Of a DNA stretch of 64,000 bases, positions 21,841 through 34,734 are shown in pieces (position 1 is the first letter of the stretch; every line of letters starts with the position of its first letter). The stretch covers positions 17,137,041-17,201,040 of the forward strand of contig CM055093.1 in assembly GCA_029204225.1 (NCBI GenBank). Reading direction: 5' to 3'. The DNA is from Diphasiastrum complanatum (lineage: Eukaryota; Streptophyta; Lycopodiopsida; Lycopodiales; Lycopodiaceae). The notes under the pieces are model-generated. The model did no database searches and was not told where the DNA came from. It was given only the letters and a program-made list of their open reading frames with translations. Both the position numbers and the translations under genes were made by a program.

Positions 21841-24800
21841 GTATGTAAAACAATATTTTTTAAAAGTATTTACTGATTATTAACATGTTTTTTTGTCAAC
21901 ATAAAAAAAAAAAGACAAAAAGACATAAAAAAAAATACTAATATACAAGATAGAATGTTGAATAAATAATAGAATCTATATAGGACAAATAAAAAACTTA
22001 CAAAAAAGAATATCACAACACAAAAAACAAAAAACTACAAAAAAATGTTAAAAAATATATCTATTTTTATTCCTTTTGAAAAATACTTTAGTAAATAAAT
22101 ATTAGAAATTGCGAATTGTAAAAATAAAACAAATAGACTAGAAAAATTCTACATAAAATTTTATATAACAAAAACATATGAAGAATATAATATTTTAGAG
22201 TGCAATCCAAGTCAATAAAAAAAGTATTGATTTTTTAAACAAAATAAAAATATATAACATAAATTCAACTGTTTATTAATATTATTGAATTCATGTCTAT
22301 TTTTTTAAATAAATAAGTTTCAAACTGCACAAGATGGAATGACATTTTTATTTTTAAATATCTCAAATCTATTTTCATTAAAATCAAAGTATGATATAAT
22401 ATAACTTACATATAATTCATATCTTTTATGATTTTTACGTTAAACTATTTTATATATTATTTGATATATTATTCTGATATCAAATATTACAATTCAAATC
22501 AAATGTTTATTTATAATATAGCAAAATTATTTTGATAGCTAATTTTGTTTTTAATTCATAATTCTTAAAATCAGAAAGTTTTTAGTTCAAATATTCAAAA
22601 TATAACTAAAAAAATAGATTAAATTTTAATTATATTTCAAAATATTATTCAAAAAAAGTCGATTGAGACAATAGAATATTTATGATTGCATTTTATAATT
22701 TTACTACAAATTATCAACATACATTGAAATACTTATAATTGTCTAACTATTCATTTATCGTTAAAAATATCACAATATTTGGAAGCACTCTAAAAAAAAG
22801 CTTATATCTCAAAAGTGTTTTAAAATTTATATTAAATTACAAACATTTAATATTAAGTTGATTTTGGCACATCTAATTCAGTAACATAAACTAAACAATG
22901 TTTAGTAAGTAAATTTTAAATAGGTTGTTATTATATAGTTGTTATAGATAATTATTATGCAAGTCTTACAGATGATTATGAATAAATATTAATCATACAA
23001 TTTTACAAAAAGATTTTTGTTAAATTAAGCTTACATTTCAATTTTATTGCATCATTGTTACAATTATATTCAATTTTTCATGACTTTTTCTAATAAAAAC
23101 TGATATTTATCGCTAAAAAGTCTATCTGCATATATCTTATCACTAAAAAGTTTGTCTCCACACAAATTATCACTAAAAAGAGTTTTTCCATGTAACTTAT
23201 GCTCAAAACGTCATTTGAATATATTGCTACATTGGTTTTTGAAGCTATCAAATCATCCAAAATCATATAATTGCTAATTACAATTGTTTTAGATATCATG
23301 ACATAGGTTAAAATAACTACAACTTTTTTAAAAAAAAAAGAGCAAACCATCTATATCACACAAAATACTTGTAAAAACACTCGCATCATTATAAAAATTG
23401 CTTTCTTTTCTCTCTTTGTCACACTTTTTGCTTTACAAAATAAACAAAATTACATAATATCATACTCTACCAAAATAAAACAACAAAATACTAAAGTATT
23501 TGCATTCAAATTTTTTTAAATCACGAATCAAAATGATTATTTTAAATATTTACAATGCGAATTCTTCATCAAAATTATTGTCGCTGGGCTTCTAATACTG
23601 GTTAATATGTACTATGATTCATTTTTGCAATTGCTTCTTTCATAGCAAAAGACACCAATCCTTTTGGAAGTGCCTCTTCTACATCATTGGCACTTTCTTT
23701 TGCAAGCTCCTATATTTTATAATGATTCTAAAATAGCATCTTGTCCCAGAGGGTGAGGCAAGAATTTCTCACAACTTTGGGCCCTTGTGAGAAACATTTC
23801 TAATATTGACTCGCTAAATTTGTACATTTCATGTATATGATATCTTGAAATTTGGAGCTAAAAACTACATTAGATTCCAAATAAAGTCACGTCAATATTG
23901 GTTTATATTTTATAGAGTAACATGTACTAATGGCTGATCTTGGACCTTGTACATATTACGAGCAAGGAAAGGAGACCAAAAAGTGACCCAAAAATCACTA
24001 TTGCACCTCATTCAAGTGCTACAATGCTTTCTTCATAGCCTTAGAAAGACTAGGCCAAAAAATGATCAAAAGTCGAACATCATCAAGCTTAGACCAAAAG
24101 GTCTTCAATTGGTCCAAAAGGATTGACATTGAATTGGTCAACCAACTTGTTCAGAGGACTCCACCCATCTAACCTATAACCTACTCATCATAGAAGTTGG
24201 CTATACTTGATCCCAAAAAAAAAAACCATGACTAGAGTGCGGTCCACAAATCTTACGACCATTATGCACATCATATAGTTTACAGTCAAAGCCATTACAA
24301 TAGTATGCAAATAACAAACTTTGTCCACATAGCATTTTGCAAGGATTGCAATCATGCCAACATATTATCAAAATGTCATTCCTCAAGGATCCATAGTGAA
24401 AGACTTCATAAGTTTGTTTGGGCTAATGCTTCAAGCTATATAAGAAATTGCTCAAAAATTACAAGATGTTATTAGCATAAACTCTACTACAAAAAATACT
24501 CATAACTAAAACATTAATACCTTGGCAGCGCTAGGTCTACAACTGGATTTAAATATCAAAGTAAAAAATTAGCATTGAACCCTTGAAGTTTTCAAATCTT
24601 TATCACAAACATTATAGATGATTTGTATTGAATGTCCTTATTTCTATTTCTTGAACAAAATGACTTTCTATTGAAACACCACAACCATGCTCAAAGAACA
24701 TGAAATCCATGTTGAGTGCTACAAATCCTAAATGGAAAGAGCACAGGAATCTCATCTATTTTGCATCTAAGCATCAGATCATGCTATTGGGATGAACAAT

Positions 24801-26466
24801 CCTTGCAAGCCGTATCAATTTACATTGAAATCAATCTATGAATTACTAGCTTCAGTGCCACACCAATACAAGCGAGACTTTTTTAACTACTGCGAGGTTT
24901 TAAATAGAAAGCAATGTTGATGGTTCATCGAATCCTTCAAACCAGATATTTAGCAGGCATACAAGTGAATTTTATAGTGCACCTTTGTGTGGAGGTAGGG
25001 TTGCAAAGGCAATAACCTACGGTTCTTGATGTGACCGTGAATTGTAGTTAACCTGGAGACTTGGGTATCTGCACCTGTTTAAGATTGATTCAGTACAATA
25101 GTTTTCTGTAGATTGTGTTAGCAACATTTACTTAGGGCCATCCTTGAAGCAAAATATCATCATTCATCCCAGCCCTCCATGGAACCAAAGTTAGTGGACT
25201 GCCAATGCTATGGCTTCAGCACTTGGTTATATTTATCCTGTAGCTTCAGCACATCTGCAATCTTGTACCACTGGATTTTCCCCATTAGCACATGGCCACA
25301 GGAGCGCACAATTTACTTTGTGTTAAATTTTGAACTTACCTTCTGCCATTATGCTTCAAGAGTACTTGAAACAAAGCACGTTCTACATTATTGTATTTCT
25401 GGCTATGCTGCCATCGTACCAGAACCTGTGGCATTTCAATTATACTCGAGCAAGCTTGTGAAATAGAAAAGCGCAGTTGTTAACAAGTCTGTCATAGAAG
25501 TATTACTTACAAAATTAAACTTGCCCAGTTTTGCAAGGATCGCTAAGGAGGCACACAAATCAAGAGAGCGAGCTAGCTTCATGTCCCTACTAAGCACTTG
25601 GAAGATTCTTTAACTAACCATCATCCATTCAAGCGAATGGTCTATACCCACCACGTGCATGTAAAAAATGATATGTTACTCAAAATTCCTAAAATGATGA
25701 GACAACACTGAGCTGCTTTGTAAAATTTCACACAGAAACAGATAATTAGCAAAAGCACAGAAGTCATAGAATGCTGCAGCAGAATGGCATTAGCTATTCC
25801 CCGACATGCTGGAAGTATCTCATTACATCCGAGGCTATGTAGTTTGAAGATGATGACAAGGATGCATTTGATGAAATAGAAATGATTAGTCACCTTCATT
25901 ATAATAATGATACGAAAATCCACTCTTACATATGAAAACACAACCACTCCTTGAAACGAAGTAGAGCCCTCAGGGTAGTCTCCCTATATGCACGTGTAGA
26001 ATGACACTTTCTGCAGCTAACAGTTCACACTTTCAAAGTTGACCTACCAGTGCAGCCACCCTGCCTTACATATGATCACCAGTCCAACAATTTGATTATA
26101 ATACTGGATGCAACTGACCTTTGCAAGTGGCAAATTTCAGATGAATTTTCACAGAAACTACATTGAGAAGCAAGGGACTACTAGGACATGAATCCTTGTT
26201 GCCAAGTGGATGGATATGTAAGCTCCTTCGAATCCAAATGCACTAATCAGTAAAAAGACACCAACATCTGAACCTCTCCCACCAAAATACTATGCAAACT
26301 ATTTCTCCAATATACAGTTCTTTTCTTCCAAGGCAACAACCTTCACTAACTTTAACACAAAATTTTCATGACTTGGACGAATAGATTGCACCCAATTATT
26401 ATGGATGTTTATAAAGAATAGCAATGACTTTTGCGTACTATCAAAATATTACAAGCTATCTCATAA
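21841..26466. other. AT-rich intergenic DNA downstream of TIC110
   Basis: Very AT-rich to about 23500. At 23635-23715 the minus strand has a short coding-like run ('ELAKESANDVEEALPKGLVS', then 'AMKEAIAKMNHS') without recognisable family or neighbours. 24000-26466 becomes more balanced in composition but gives no recognisable gene. The final part should contain the TIC110 3' untranslated region and polyadenylation site. Confidence 0.5.
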
Positions 26467-26715
26467 TCAAAAAGCAAACTCTTCTTCCTCTATACCAATA
26501 GAAAAACCTCCTGAATTTACATACTCCCGAAGTTTTAAAGCAGTTGCATTGTCCAGCCCAAAAAGTTCTTGGAGACGGATTGCTTTATCCTCAGAAGGAG
26601 AGCTCTTTACGTAAATGCAGAAGAGATCAGTGAGTTCTTCTTGTACTGACCATGTTAGAGGCTCAGATCTTCTGACCACTTTGTCGCATGTCAAGAGATC
26701 ATTCAAAGAAGAAAC
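26467..26715 (-). CDS. TIC110: TIC110, last exon
   Basis: Encodes 82 residues and a TGA stop (26469-26467). Starts after '...gtgaag' with 'VSSLNDLLTCDKVVRRSEPL', continues 'EELTDLFCIYVKSSPSEDKA' and 'LQELFGLDNATALKLRE', and ends in acidic 'GIEEEEFAF', matching the characteristic TIC110 C-terminus. Phase 0 with the upstream exon across a 940-bp intron. Confidence 0.93.
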   Translation of the reverse strand, partial: VSSLNDLLTCDKVVRRSEPLTWSVQEELTDLFCIYVKSSPSEDKAIRLQELFGLDNATALKLREYVNSGGFSIGIEEEEFAF

Positions 26716-27655
26716 CTTCACTTGCACAACCCAGAAATGTCCATAATTAGAAAGCTGTGAAGCTAATAGCCTAAAAAATACAGCTGAAAAGAGCTTGAAA
26801 CCAAATATTAATCAACTAATTTGCTGTGCAACCTGCAGTAGAGACATCTACAGGATGCTGTGGACAGCTCCATGAAGAAATCCTTCATTGATGGATGTGA
26901 CTACCAGAACCTACATCACTACTGTGATATCATAGAAGGCTATCGAAAGGTTAAAAAAGGACTGGTCTTAAAGAGCATAGACATTTCCGTAGCTCATTGT
27001 TTCAGTGGAAGTGCACCGATGCAGAACAGACTTTGGCATAGCTACTATTCGTCTTATTAGATAACTGGGATAAGTTACCAGCACAAGGGCAAGGGCAATA
27101 AATGTAATGATTTTCTTTTCCACCTTCCCTACATTCACCTGACCCATGATCTTTACAACTGCAACAGGATGCAAGATATGGAACCAGCTTTGCTCACTCT
27201 CAGAAAGGAAGATGTCATGAAGTGAAAAACAAGCATGAGGAAATTCTTCAACAACTTGCTAATAAATGTGAACACAACTCTAGGCAATAAGCTTGTAACT
27301 TTCCAGCTGAAAGTTACTACAGGGTAGCTTCAACAATATAGCGTATGCTGCTTTATCTATAATCAATCACAGTGATAAGTATAGTAGCCCATGTTGATGG
27401 CAGTTCATCAGGGTCATACAAAAAAATGACATTCTCAGCTTGTCTACGAAACTTGGCATAACAGTCAGGAGCATTAGAAGTCACAGAAATTGTTAACAAC
27501 CAAAAACTCGTTCAGTTCTTACAAAAACACCCCAACTTGATGCCAAACTATTACTTTTCACGGAGGTAGGAAAATTTTAAGTCAAACAACACTCCTGAAA
27601 ATATTAACTGATGCAAACCAAAGAGGATAAAGTACTACAAAGGGATTGCACGTAC

Positions 27656-28624
27656 CACGCCTGAAGTGTTTTTCTGTCTAAGCAAAGATACAGCCTGCAC
27701 CAAAGAACTAGACAACCGCTCTTTTGCAAGGTCTTCAACCATTTTCTTGCTCTTGTTAACATCCAGAACAAGGTCCTTGGGTATAGTGTCCAAAATTTCT
27801 TTTTCGTCAAACTCTCCTGTTCCAGCCGAAAACGCACCATCCACAATTTTCCTAAACAGCTTTTCTCGTATACCCTTTGCTATCGTAGTGTCAATATCAA
27901 CTCCTGCCTCTTTCAACTCTCTGACTTCTTCAATTGTCAGCCTACCCTGGTTGACAGCTGATTCTATTGCTCCAGAAATCCTTGTGGTAGTGATACTTTT
28001 GATAACCTTCTGAGCAGACTCTGAAGGCAAACCAAGGCTCTCTTGAAGCTCAGATAGCTGCTGCATCCTTGCTTTAGATAGTCGCCCATCTGCTAGAATG
28101 ACCTGTGCTTGTTGCCGAAAAGCTTGCTCAGCTAAGCCTTTATGCACATCTGCAACTTCGCTGGCATTAAGCCCAAGGATACTGCCCAATTGACCAAGTC
28201 TTAGAAATTCACTATCATCCCTCTGGGTTACAATTTGTGTTCCCATTGGCATTCCAGTTGTCTCCCCCGAAAGACAATAAAGTAAATATGTACGATACAG
28301 ATCTGTCCTATCCCTGAGCTCAAGATCATCTTTCAAAGTGATTTCTTTCTGAGCTCTCCTTTCTTGAACAGCATCAACGTTCTTTGCAGGCCTGGTCTTT
28401 CTTAAAGTTTGAAGCTCCTCCAATTCATCTTCCTCATCAGCATCTGCATCTACATTAGCTTCCTCTTGCTTTTCCTTCAAAGGAGACTCCTGCTTAATAT
28501 CCTCAAGCAACTGTGACACAACAAGACTGTTGAAAATTACCAGCTTCTTTAACTCTCGTGCTGACTCTGTACGGCTGATCGCTGTCTTGGACCTTTTCAC
28601 GTAAGTTAAGAATATAGCACGGAC
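27656..28624 (-). CDS. TIC110: TIC110, large penultimate exon
   Basis: 323 uninterrupted codons. Begins 'VRAIFLTYVKRSKT' after a CAG acceptor, then 'RTESARELKKLVIFNSLVVS', an acidic low-complexity insert ('DADADEEDELEELQ'), 'ITLKDDLELRDRTDLYRTYL', 'FRQQAQVILADGRLSKARM' and 'GTGEFDEKEILDTIPKD', ending 'LLRQKNTSGV' at a GTACGT donor. These are diagnostic TIC110 helical-repeat segments of the stromal domain. Longest intact coding exon in the window. Confidence 0.95.
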
Positions 28625-29174
28625 CTGCTTGCCAGTTAATGTTAAGGATATTGCTTACTAGCATATGTCTCCAACAATAGGCTGAAACAAAATATTTCCT
28701 TTTCAACCAGTGACTCTGAAAAGTATGAAGGAATCCTTCACAAATCAAGAACTTGTATACCAAGATTCTTCCTAATTATCAATTTATGCGCTGCTCATTT
28801 ATGTCAAACAACTTCACAAATCAAATACATGCCAGGATAAAATGGTGCATGTGGATAGGACACTTAAAGAAGATCTCTTACTTCACACTCAGAGTTGCAC
28901 TCCACGTTCCGGAAATAGGTTCCGAGAATTTTTACCCGAAATGCAGCAACAGTTTTTTTTTATATGGTATTCAAATTGCAAAAAAATTTATGGAGGACCT
29001 GATGGTAGTGTTTCGAAATTTTTGTAAACACTACAAGGACCCTACTTTTGTCAGATACTATTGTTCTGATTGTTTTTAATAGTTGGAAGTTTTTTAAACC
29101 TTATATTTTTTTTCATTTTTTATAGTCAGAAAACAGCATTAAGTAATATTGATATCATAGATCCAGCAGTACCA

Positions 29175-29250
29175 GGATCCGCGGATCCCGGTACCGCGGA
29201 TCCAGTGTGGTACCGCGGATCCATACTGATCCGCGGTACCACTATTTAAT
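29175..29250. repeat. hAT-1 left subterminal palindromes
   Basis: Four close copies of GGATCC/GGTACC joined to CCGCGG-type cores. Similar palindromes occur at the right end. Such subterminal repeats are typical transposase-binding sites in hAT elements; the binding role here is inferred. Confidence 0.75.
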
Positions 29251-29530
29251 ATTTTTTAATATTTAATATATTACTGTATTTTTTTTTAACCTAATCCCCC
29301 CCCCCCCCTCGCTTCATCTCTCTCCCTGCCCGTCGCCCTACTGTCCGCGCCCTCCCTGCTGTCCGCCCATCGCCCTACTGTCCGCGCCCTCCCGGCTGTC
29401 TTCGCATTGCACTGATCGCGTCCTCCCCTGCTATTGCTATTTCGGCCTTTATTGTGGTTTTTTCAAGCCTTCCGACTCCTATCGCACCCACAGTGATCTC
29501 TGCCTACTTTCCCCAGTCCTTTCTACAGAG

Positions 29531-32500
29531 ATGGTGCATTCCAACCTTGCCGATCTGTGGGACGAGGTGGACATTGTCAGGCGGGTTCTCGACAAGTCTA
29601 ACAAGTCCGGTGCAAGGATAGTGCGCTGTCAATATTGCCTGACAGAGTTCGTTGCCACCCTCACTCGCCTTAAAGGTCACCTACTCGGCGCACGTGCGAG
29701 AGATGGTGGCACACTGAATGCTGCCCCCTGTGCCAGCATGTCCGTTCCCGTCAGGCAGCGACTTTTGGATACCTACGGGCCACGTCTTGTGACGGGGGAG
29801 AACACCATTTCGGAGGGTGTTCTTCGGTTTTGCACCGCTCCTTACGTGGTTGACCCCGAGTTGCTGCCTGCTTGGCTGGCACGCACGAGGAGAGGGAGTG
29901 CATCCTCGTCCAGTCCCTTTGCCCCTCGTCCCTCTCAGACAGTTCCGCCTCACGCACCCCCATCTCCACCCATTCCGGTGGATCCTGTCCCACCGCGTCC
30001 GCCAGTTGCCACTGTGGTTCCACCACCACCTACTGTTGCTCGCACTCCCCCAGTTTACGACTTTCTCATGGACTCTCCGCCTCCCGAGCAGGAGCAGGCC
30101 CCGGATGCCAGTGACGAGGCCTTCCAGGATGTTGAGGAGATCCCTTCCTCCCTCCCTTCACATCCGGATGACCACCCTACCCAGCAGTTTTCGTATCCCA
30201 TGCCAGATGTCCACCCTCCACCAGTGTACCCCACTTACGCTGTTGCACCCATCCCGGCCAGTGCATCCCACTCTCCCCATTCCACGTCTACAGCTGATGC
30301 ATCCACTAGTGCCTAGGCTGTCGCGTCATCATCCATTCTCGTCACGTTTGGTGCACCGTGCTGGAGGTCCGCTACCCGTCGCCCAGCTGGGAGAGTTCTT
30401 AGGCAGCAGAGCATTCGCGGCGCGCATCGGCCGCACATGGATAGAGAGGCCACACAGGCCGTGGCCAGCCTGATTTATGAGCTGAACCTTCCATTTGCCA
30501 TCACCGACTCCGAGCCCTTCAGAAGGGCCTTCCGCCTTGCACAGTCTGTCAGCCCTAGCTAGAGAGTCCCTAGTTCAGAGGTTGTCCGCACACACATGCT
30601 GAGGGATAGGGTCGAGTCACTATCTAGAGAGATGGAGCCTCTACGTCGCCACTAGGCCACTTACGGTTGCAGCATCATGTCCGATGGCTGGACTGATGTC
30701 AGGAGGAGGCCGATCCTCAACATACTGGTCTCCAGCTACATGGGCACACAGTTTTTGAGGGCAGTGGATTGCAGCAGGGGGGGGAGAGTCATATCTGCAG
30801 AGTTCATTTTTGATGTCATCAGGTCTTCCATCCTGTCCATAGGCCCACAGCATGTCGTCACAGTGGTGACGGACAATGCCACGAACTGCATTCAGATGGG
30901 TATACTGCTAGAGGCCGAGTTCCCTCACATTGTTCATACCCCCTGTGCCGCGCACGGCATAGACCTTCTGATGGGGGACATAGGTGCACTTCCCTGGGTT
31001 AGAGCCATCGTCCGTAAGGCCCTCTTCCTGGTGACTTTTGTCACGAGGAAGAGGCGTGTTCTTGCCATGTTCCGGGTGTTCAGCCATCTAGACCTCCGTA
31101 AGCCAGTCCCCACACGCTTTGCATTCGACTTGGTGGTCATCGACCGTCTGATCAGGTGCAGGGCGCAGCTTCTACAGATGGTTGCCAGTGATCTTTGGTG
31201 TGCCAGTACATTTCCGCGCACTGAGGATGGGGAGCACTTTTCTTCCACGGTGAGGGAGACCAGTTTTGGAGGGATGCACAGACATTGTCAGGACTGCTTC
31301 GACCACTTTACATTGTGCTCCGCATGGCTGACAGCGAGGGGTCGACACTTGGACTGGTATATGAGCTCATGGACCGGATTGGACAGTTCCTGCAGCTGCC
31401 CATCTTGCAGCTAGAGAGGTAAGCGGTACAGTGTTGTAATTGTTCTTTATCTTTTCAGTGCTTGCTAGTTTGTTTTTCTGTCGATGTTATGTTTTTTCGT
31501 AATGCCCTAAACCACATGCCTCTCACCTGCAGGATGACAGAGCTGAAGTTCATCTGGGAGACGCGGTGGAACTACTTCCACAGGAGTATCCACAGTGTTG
31601 CACACATGCTGCATCCCCTCTTCCTCTCTCCGACACAGATCGCAGACAGGGAGCTCGAGGCCGATTGGCTTCAGTACATTCACAGGGTGGGTCCACACAT
31701 AGGTTTGGATCCTATCAGGCTCATGGAGGAGCTCGCTGCATTTCGTTTCGGCATGGGCACATTCGGCCACCCGGCTGCTCAGGATCCAGAGAGGAGGCAG
31801 CTACCCATTACCTGGTGGACCATGTTCGGTAGCACATACCCATCTATATAGCGTCTTGCACTACGTGTCCTTTCTCAGGTATGCATCTCATTTTATCCTC
31901 CATTGTTGTGTTTCGTTGAAGACAATGTGCTGAAGTATTTCAATGCACGCACCACAGGATTGTGCTGCCTCCGTGTGTGAGCGTAATTGGAGCACATGGG
32001 CACTCATTCACACGAGGAGAAGAAACCGGTTGTCAGTGAGTCAGTTGGAGCGGTTGGTGTTCTGTAGCGCCAACGCACGTCTCGCCAGGAGACTTCCGAC
32101 CATTACGAGCGCATTGCAGGTGATAAGCTAACCTTTCATAGCATGTTGGTTGACTCCTGGTATGTCGGTTTCATTTCTTGATAGAGTTGTTTCTCTGACA
32201 TGCCAATTTTAAACCTTGCAGACGAAGATATCCGATTTGGAGTGCCAGGTTGACTTGCCTATGGACAGCACCCATCCCATGCCTGCAGATGACCTGGGCA
32301 CACAGTTGATGGCAGAGAGAGAGAGAGGGAGCTTGCCGAGATGAGAGAGAGAGAGAGAGCTTGGGATTGAGCACAGAGCCCCCCCATTGTACGAGGCAGA
32401 TGAGCCAGTGTCAGAGGATGATCAGGATGAGGATGAGCCTATTCGGGTTGTGTTCGCCAGATTAGAGCGGGATGAGGCATATGATACAGGTGTTGGGCAC

Positions 32501-33858
32501 ACGCCTAGAGCAGGGGTCATAGGTGCATCACGTGGTAGAGGTGGGACACATGCCACAGATTATACCGGGAGACGGGCAGGGCACACAGGGGGGGCCAGTG
32601 GCATACCTTCTTATGTTGATATGATGGAGGAGGCTCTTGATAGGGGGCAGACTGATTTGGGTTTACCTTCCGCAGCTGCTTGGATGCGTGCATCACAGAG
32701 CCATAGGCATTTCTATGACAGCACACCAGAGGAGTCACCAGATGCTTTGATTGTACCGATTGGGAGGCCATGTCGGGTCCGCATGGTGCACGGGATGTTC
32801 CCGAGGATGGTGCTCATGATGAGTCCCAGAGCCCAGACCATTTGTATTCGGATGCCCAGCTGGACGACTTGATTGCAGACTTGGATTCAGAGGCCCAGCA
32901 GATGCCGAGCGTCAGGGCACCCCCATCCTCTCTAGCCAGCATGCCCTACACAGAGTCTCAGCCAGAGCAGCTACACGAGGTGCCTGCAGTTCCTCCAGTT
33001 CCTCAGAGGGTGTATGTGCGCCGCACAGCACCTCCAGTGCCACCGATACCATTGAGGCCTGCAGCCCCTTCATCGCCATCCACTTTTGCAGCAGCAGGTC
33101 TCCATGGCAGGCCACCATCTGTGCCCAGATCTTCTCTTGCAACACCCACATCTACAGACGCTCCTCCAGTGGCAGCACCCACGGCACATCCTCCTCCATT
33201 GGCAGCACCCACGGCACCGGCTCCTCCTTTGGCAGCACCCACAGCACATCCTCCTCCTTTGGCAGCACCCAGAATGTACTAGTACCGTCCACCACAGCGC
33301 CCCTTTCAGTACTTATCGCCGCTGTACTTGCCCCCTACAGGGACGGCCCCTCCACATCTAGTTCCTCCACCAGCAGCAGGCCCACGGGCACACACTCCTC
33401 GGACCTATCCTCCACTATCAGCTGCACAGGGACACCCATCTTTGGCTACTCTATCCCAGCCGGCCGCAGCTTGGGCTCAACCTAGTCAGCCAGGTAATCT
33501 GCATGGGGGTAATGAGGCATTGACGGCTCCCCTCGTCCGCAAGAGGCCAGGAAGGCCCAAGGGTGCACCGAACAAGAAAGGCAGGGCACAGAAACTGCCA
33601 GGGAAGAGAGGACGACCTCGCAGGGCTCCAGTTGCTAGTAGAGGTGTTGTATTACAGCCAGCTGCAGCAGGTGTTGTTGGTTTAGCCTGCTTGGGGGCTG
33701 ATGCGGAGGCAGATTGGGAGGATGAGGATGACGACTCTTCCCCCTCGGATACACAGCCCATGCCAGTACCAGACAGACATAGATATCAGTTGCGAGAGTC
33801 AGCTCGGGGCCCTGAGTTGTCTCCGGAGCATTCATCTGAGTTTGAGGCAGAGCATTGA
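29531..33858 (+). pseudogene. hAT transposase, BED-DUF659-dimerisation
   Basis: Four exons: 29531-31418, 31533-31878, 31958-32119, 32222-33858, all with GT/AG. N-terminus has a BED-like zinc finger ('VRCQYCLTEFVATLTRLKGH'), then a proline-rich stretch. The DUF659/RNase H-like core starts near 30675 ('CSIMSDGWTDVRRRPILNIL') and contains 'VTDNATNC' and 'CAAHGIDLLM'. Exon 2 has 'FIWETRWNYFHRSIHSVAHM'. Exon 3 is the hAT dimerisation motif ('CERNWSTWALIHTRRRNRLS'). Exon 4 is a long acidic, Pro/Ala-rich tail with two AT-hook-like motifs ('RPGRPKG', 'KRGRPRR'). Breaks: TAG at 30314, 30560, 30653, 31849 and 33280; TGA at 32342; frame shifts near 31265 and 32770. The catalytic protein would bind the ends and cut and paste the element; this copy looks inactive unless some breaks are sequence errors. 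Confidence 0.88.
33161..33270 (+). repeat. 30-bp tandem repeats in transposase tail
   Basis: Four consecutive units of exactly 30 bp ('ggcagcacccacggcacatc' core) coding for 'PPLAAPTAHP'-type repeats in the C-terminal tail. Being a multiple of three, copy changes keep the frame. Confidence 0.9.
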
Positions 33859-34357
33859 TTGTAGCTCCGTCATTTTATTTTTAGCAGTTTGATATCATGT
33901 TCCATGTTTGGCGGCCAGATGGTCGAACACTGTATTCAGACCAATCTTCATATTGTATTTGGTGTTGGGCGTATTCTATTCACTGCACAATGTGTATTTG
34001 TCAATTTGTAATTGTGATGTTCTACTTGCAGTTTTACTTCAAATGGTGTGTGCGTGTTTTCAATTAGTTTTCAGTACAGAGTTTGAGAGCATATGCAGAA
34101 CACATAAATACAACCCCCCTGATGGCATTTCATAATCACATACATCAGATTGCAATACACAAGGCACGCATTGCACAAAAAACACACCGTAAATTAATTC
34201 AACAGATGTATCAAAACTACAATACGTATTCCCGCCACATACGGCTGGGGCTGTTCTTTACACCATGCCAGACACTAAATACTGCCTCATCTACTGATGA
34301 ACATTAAATAACAACAGTCAGCCACATACGGCTAGACCCCATCTATGCTAAACATTT

Positions 34358-34702
34358 CTACGGATCCTCCACAGACTCCTCACCCTCGTCAGGTGCATTG
34401 TTCTGTCGCTCTCGCTCTGCCTCCCGGTTAGCCCGAGCTGCCTCCTGGTCAGCCCGACGGCGGGCAGCCCTTTCCCTGACCATGATGAGCTATCGTCGTG
34501 TGAAGTTCATTCCGATCTGCTCATCCAAATCCAGCTCGATAGCGGGGGCGGGGGCCACAGCGGGGGCGGGGATCTACAGCTCTGGGTGTCTTTGCCGAGT
34601 CTCTCACAGCATCTCTGCAATGTCTGCTTCTTGCTTCCGATGCCTTTCGTTGTGCCTTCGGACATCTTCCTCGAGCTTCCTCCTGGCTTCGCCCTCCGCC
34701 AT
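34358..34702 (-). pseudogene. Small antisense charged ORF in hAT-1
   Basis: On the minus strand, convergent with the transposase gene, a 115-codon frame starts ATG at 34702 and ends TAG at 34358. It begins 'MAEGEARRKLEEDVRRHNER' then 'HRKQEADIAEML', passes an Ala-Pro stretch and 'IELDLDEQIGMNF', and ends 'RRRADQEAARANREAERERQ' and 'DEGEESVEDP'. Highly charged, heptad-like, probably coiled coil. Three internal stops: one TGA and two TAG. The charge pattern and proline/alanine bias suggest a real decayed gene, not a shadow. Function unknown; a transposase partner protein is one possibility. Confidence 0.55.
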
Positions 34703-34734
34703 CTCACGACACCCTGTTGCTCGAAATGACTTTC

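Noticed and set aside
27666-28013. Plus-strand 115-codon ORF
   Set aside because: Antisense shadow of the intact TIC110 exon 27656-28624.
29817-30473. 218-codon plus-strand ORF in another frame of hAT-1
   Set aside because: Overlaps the conserved BED/DUF659 transposase frame; GC-rich composition opens alternate frames.
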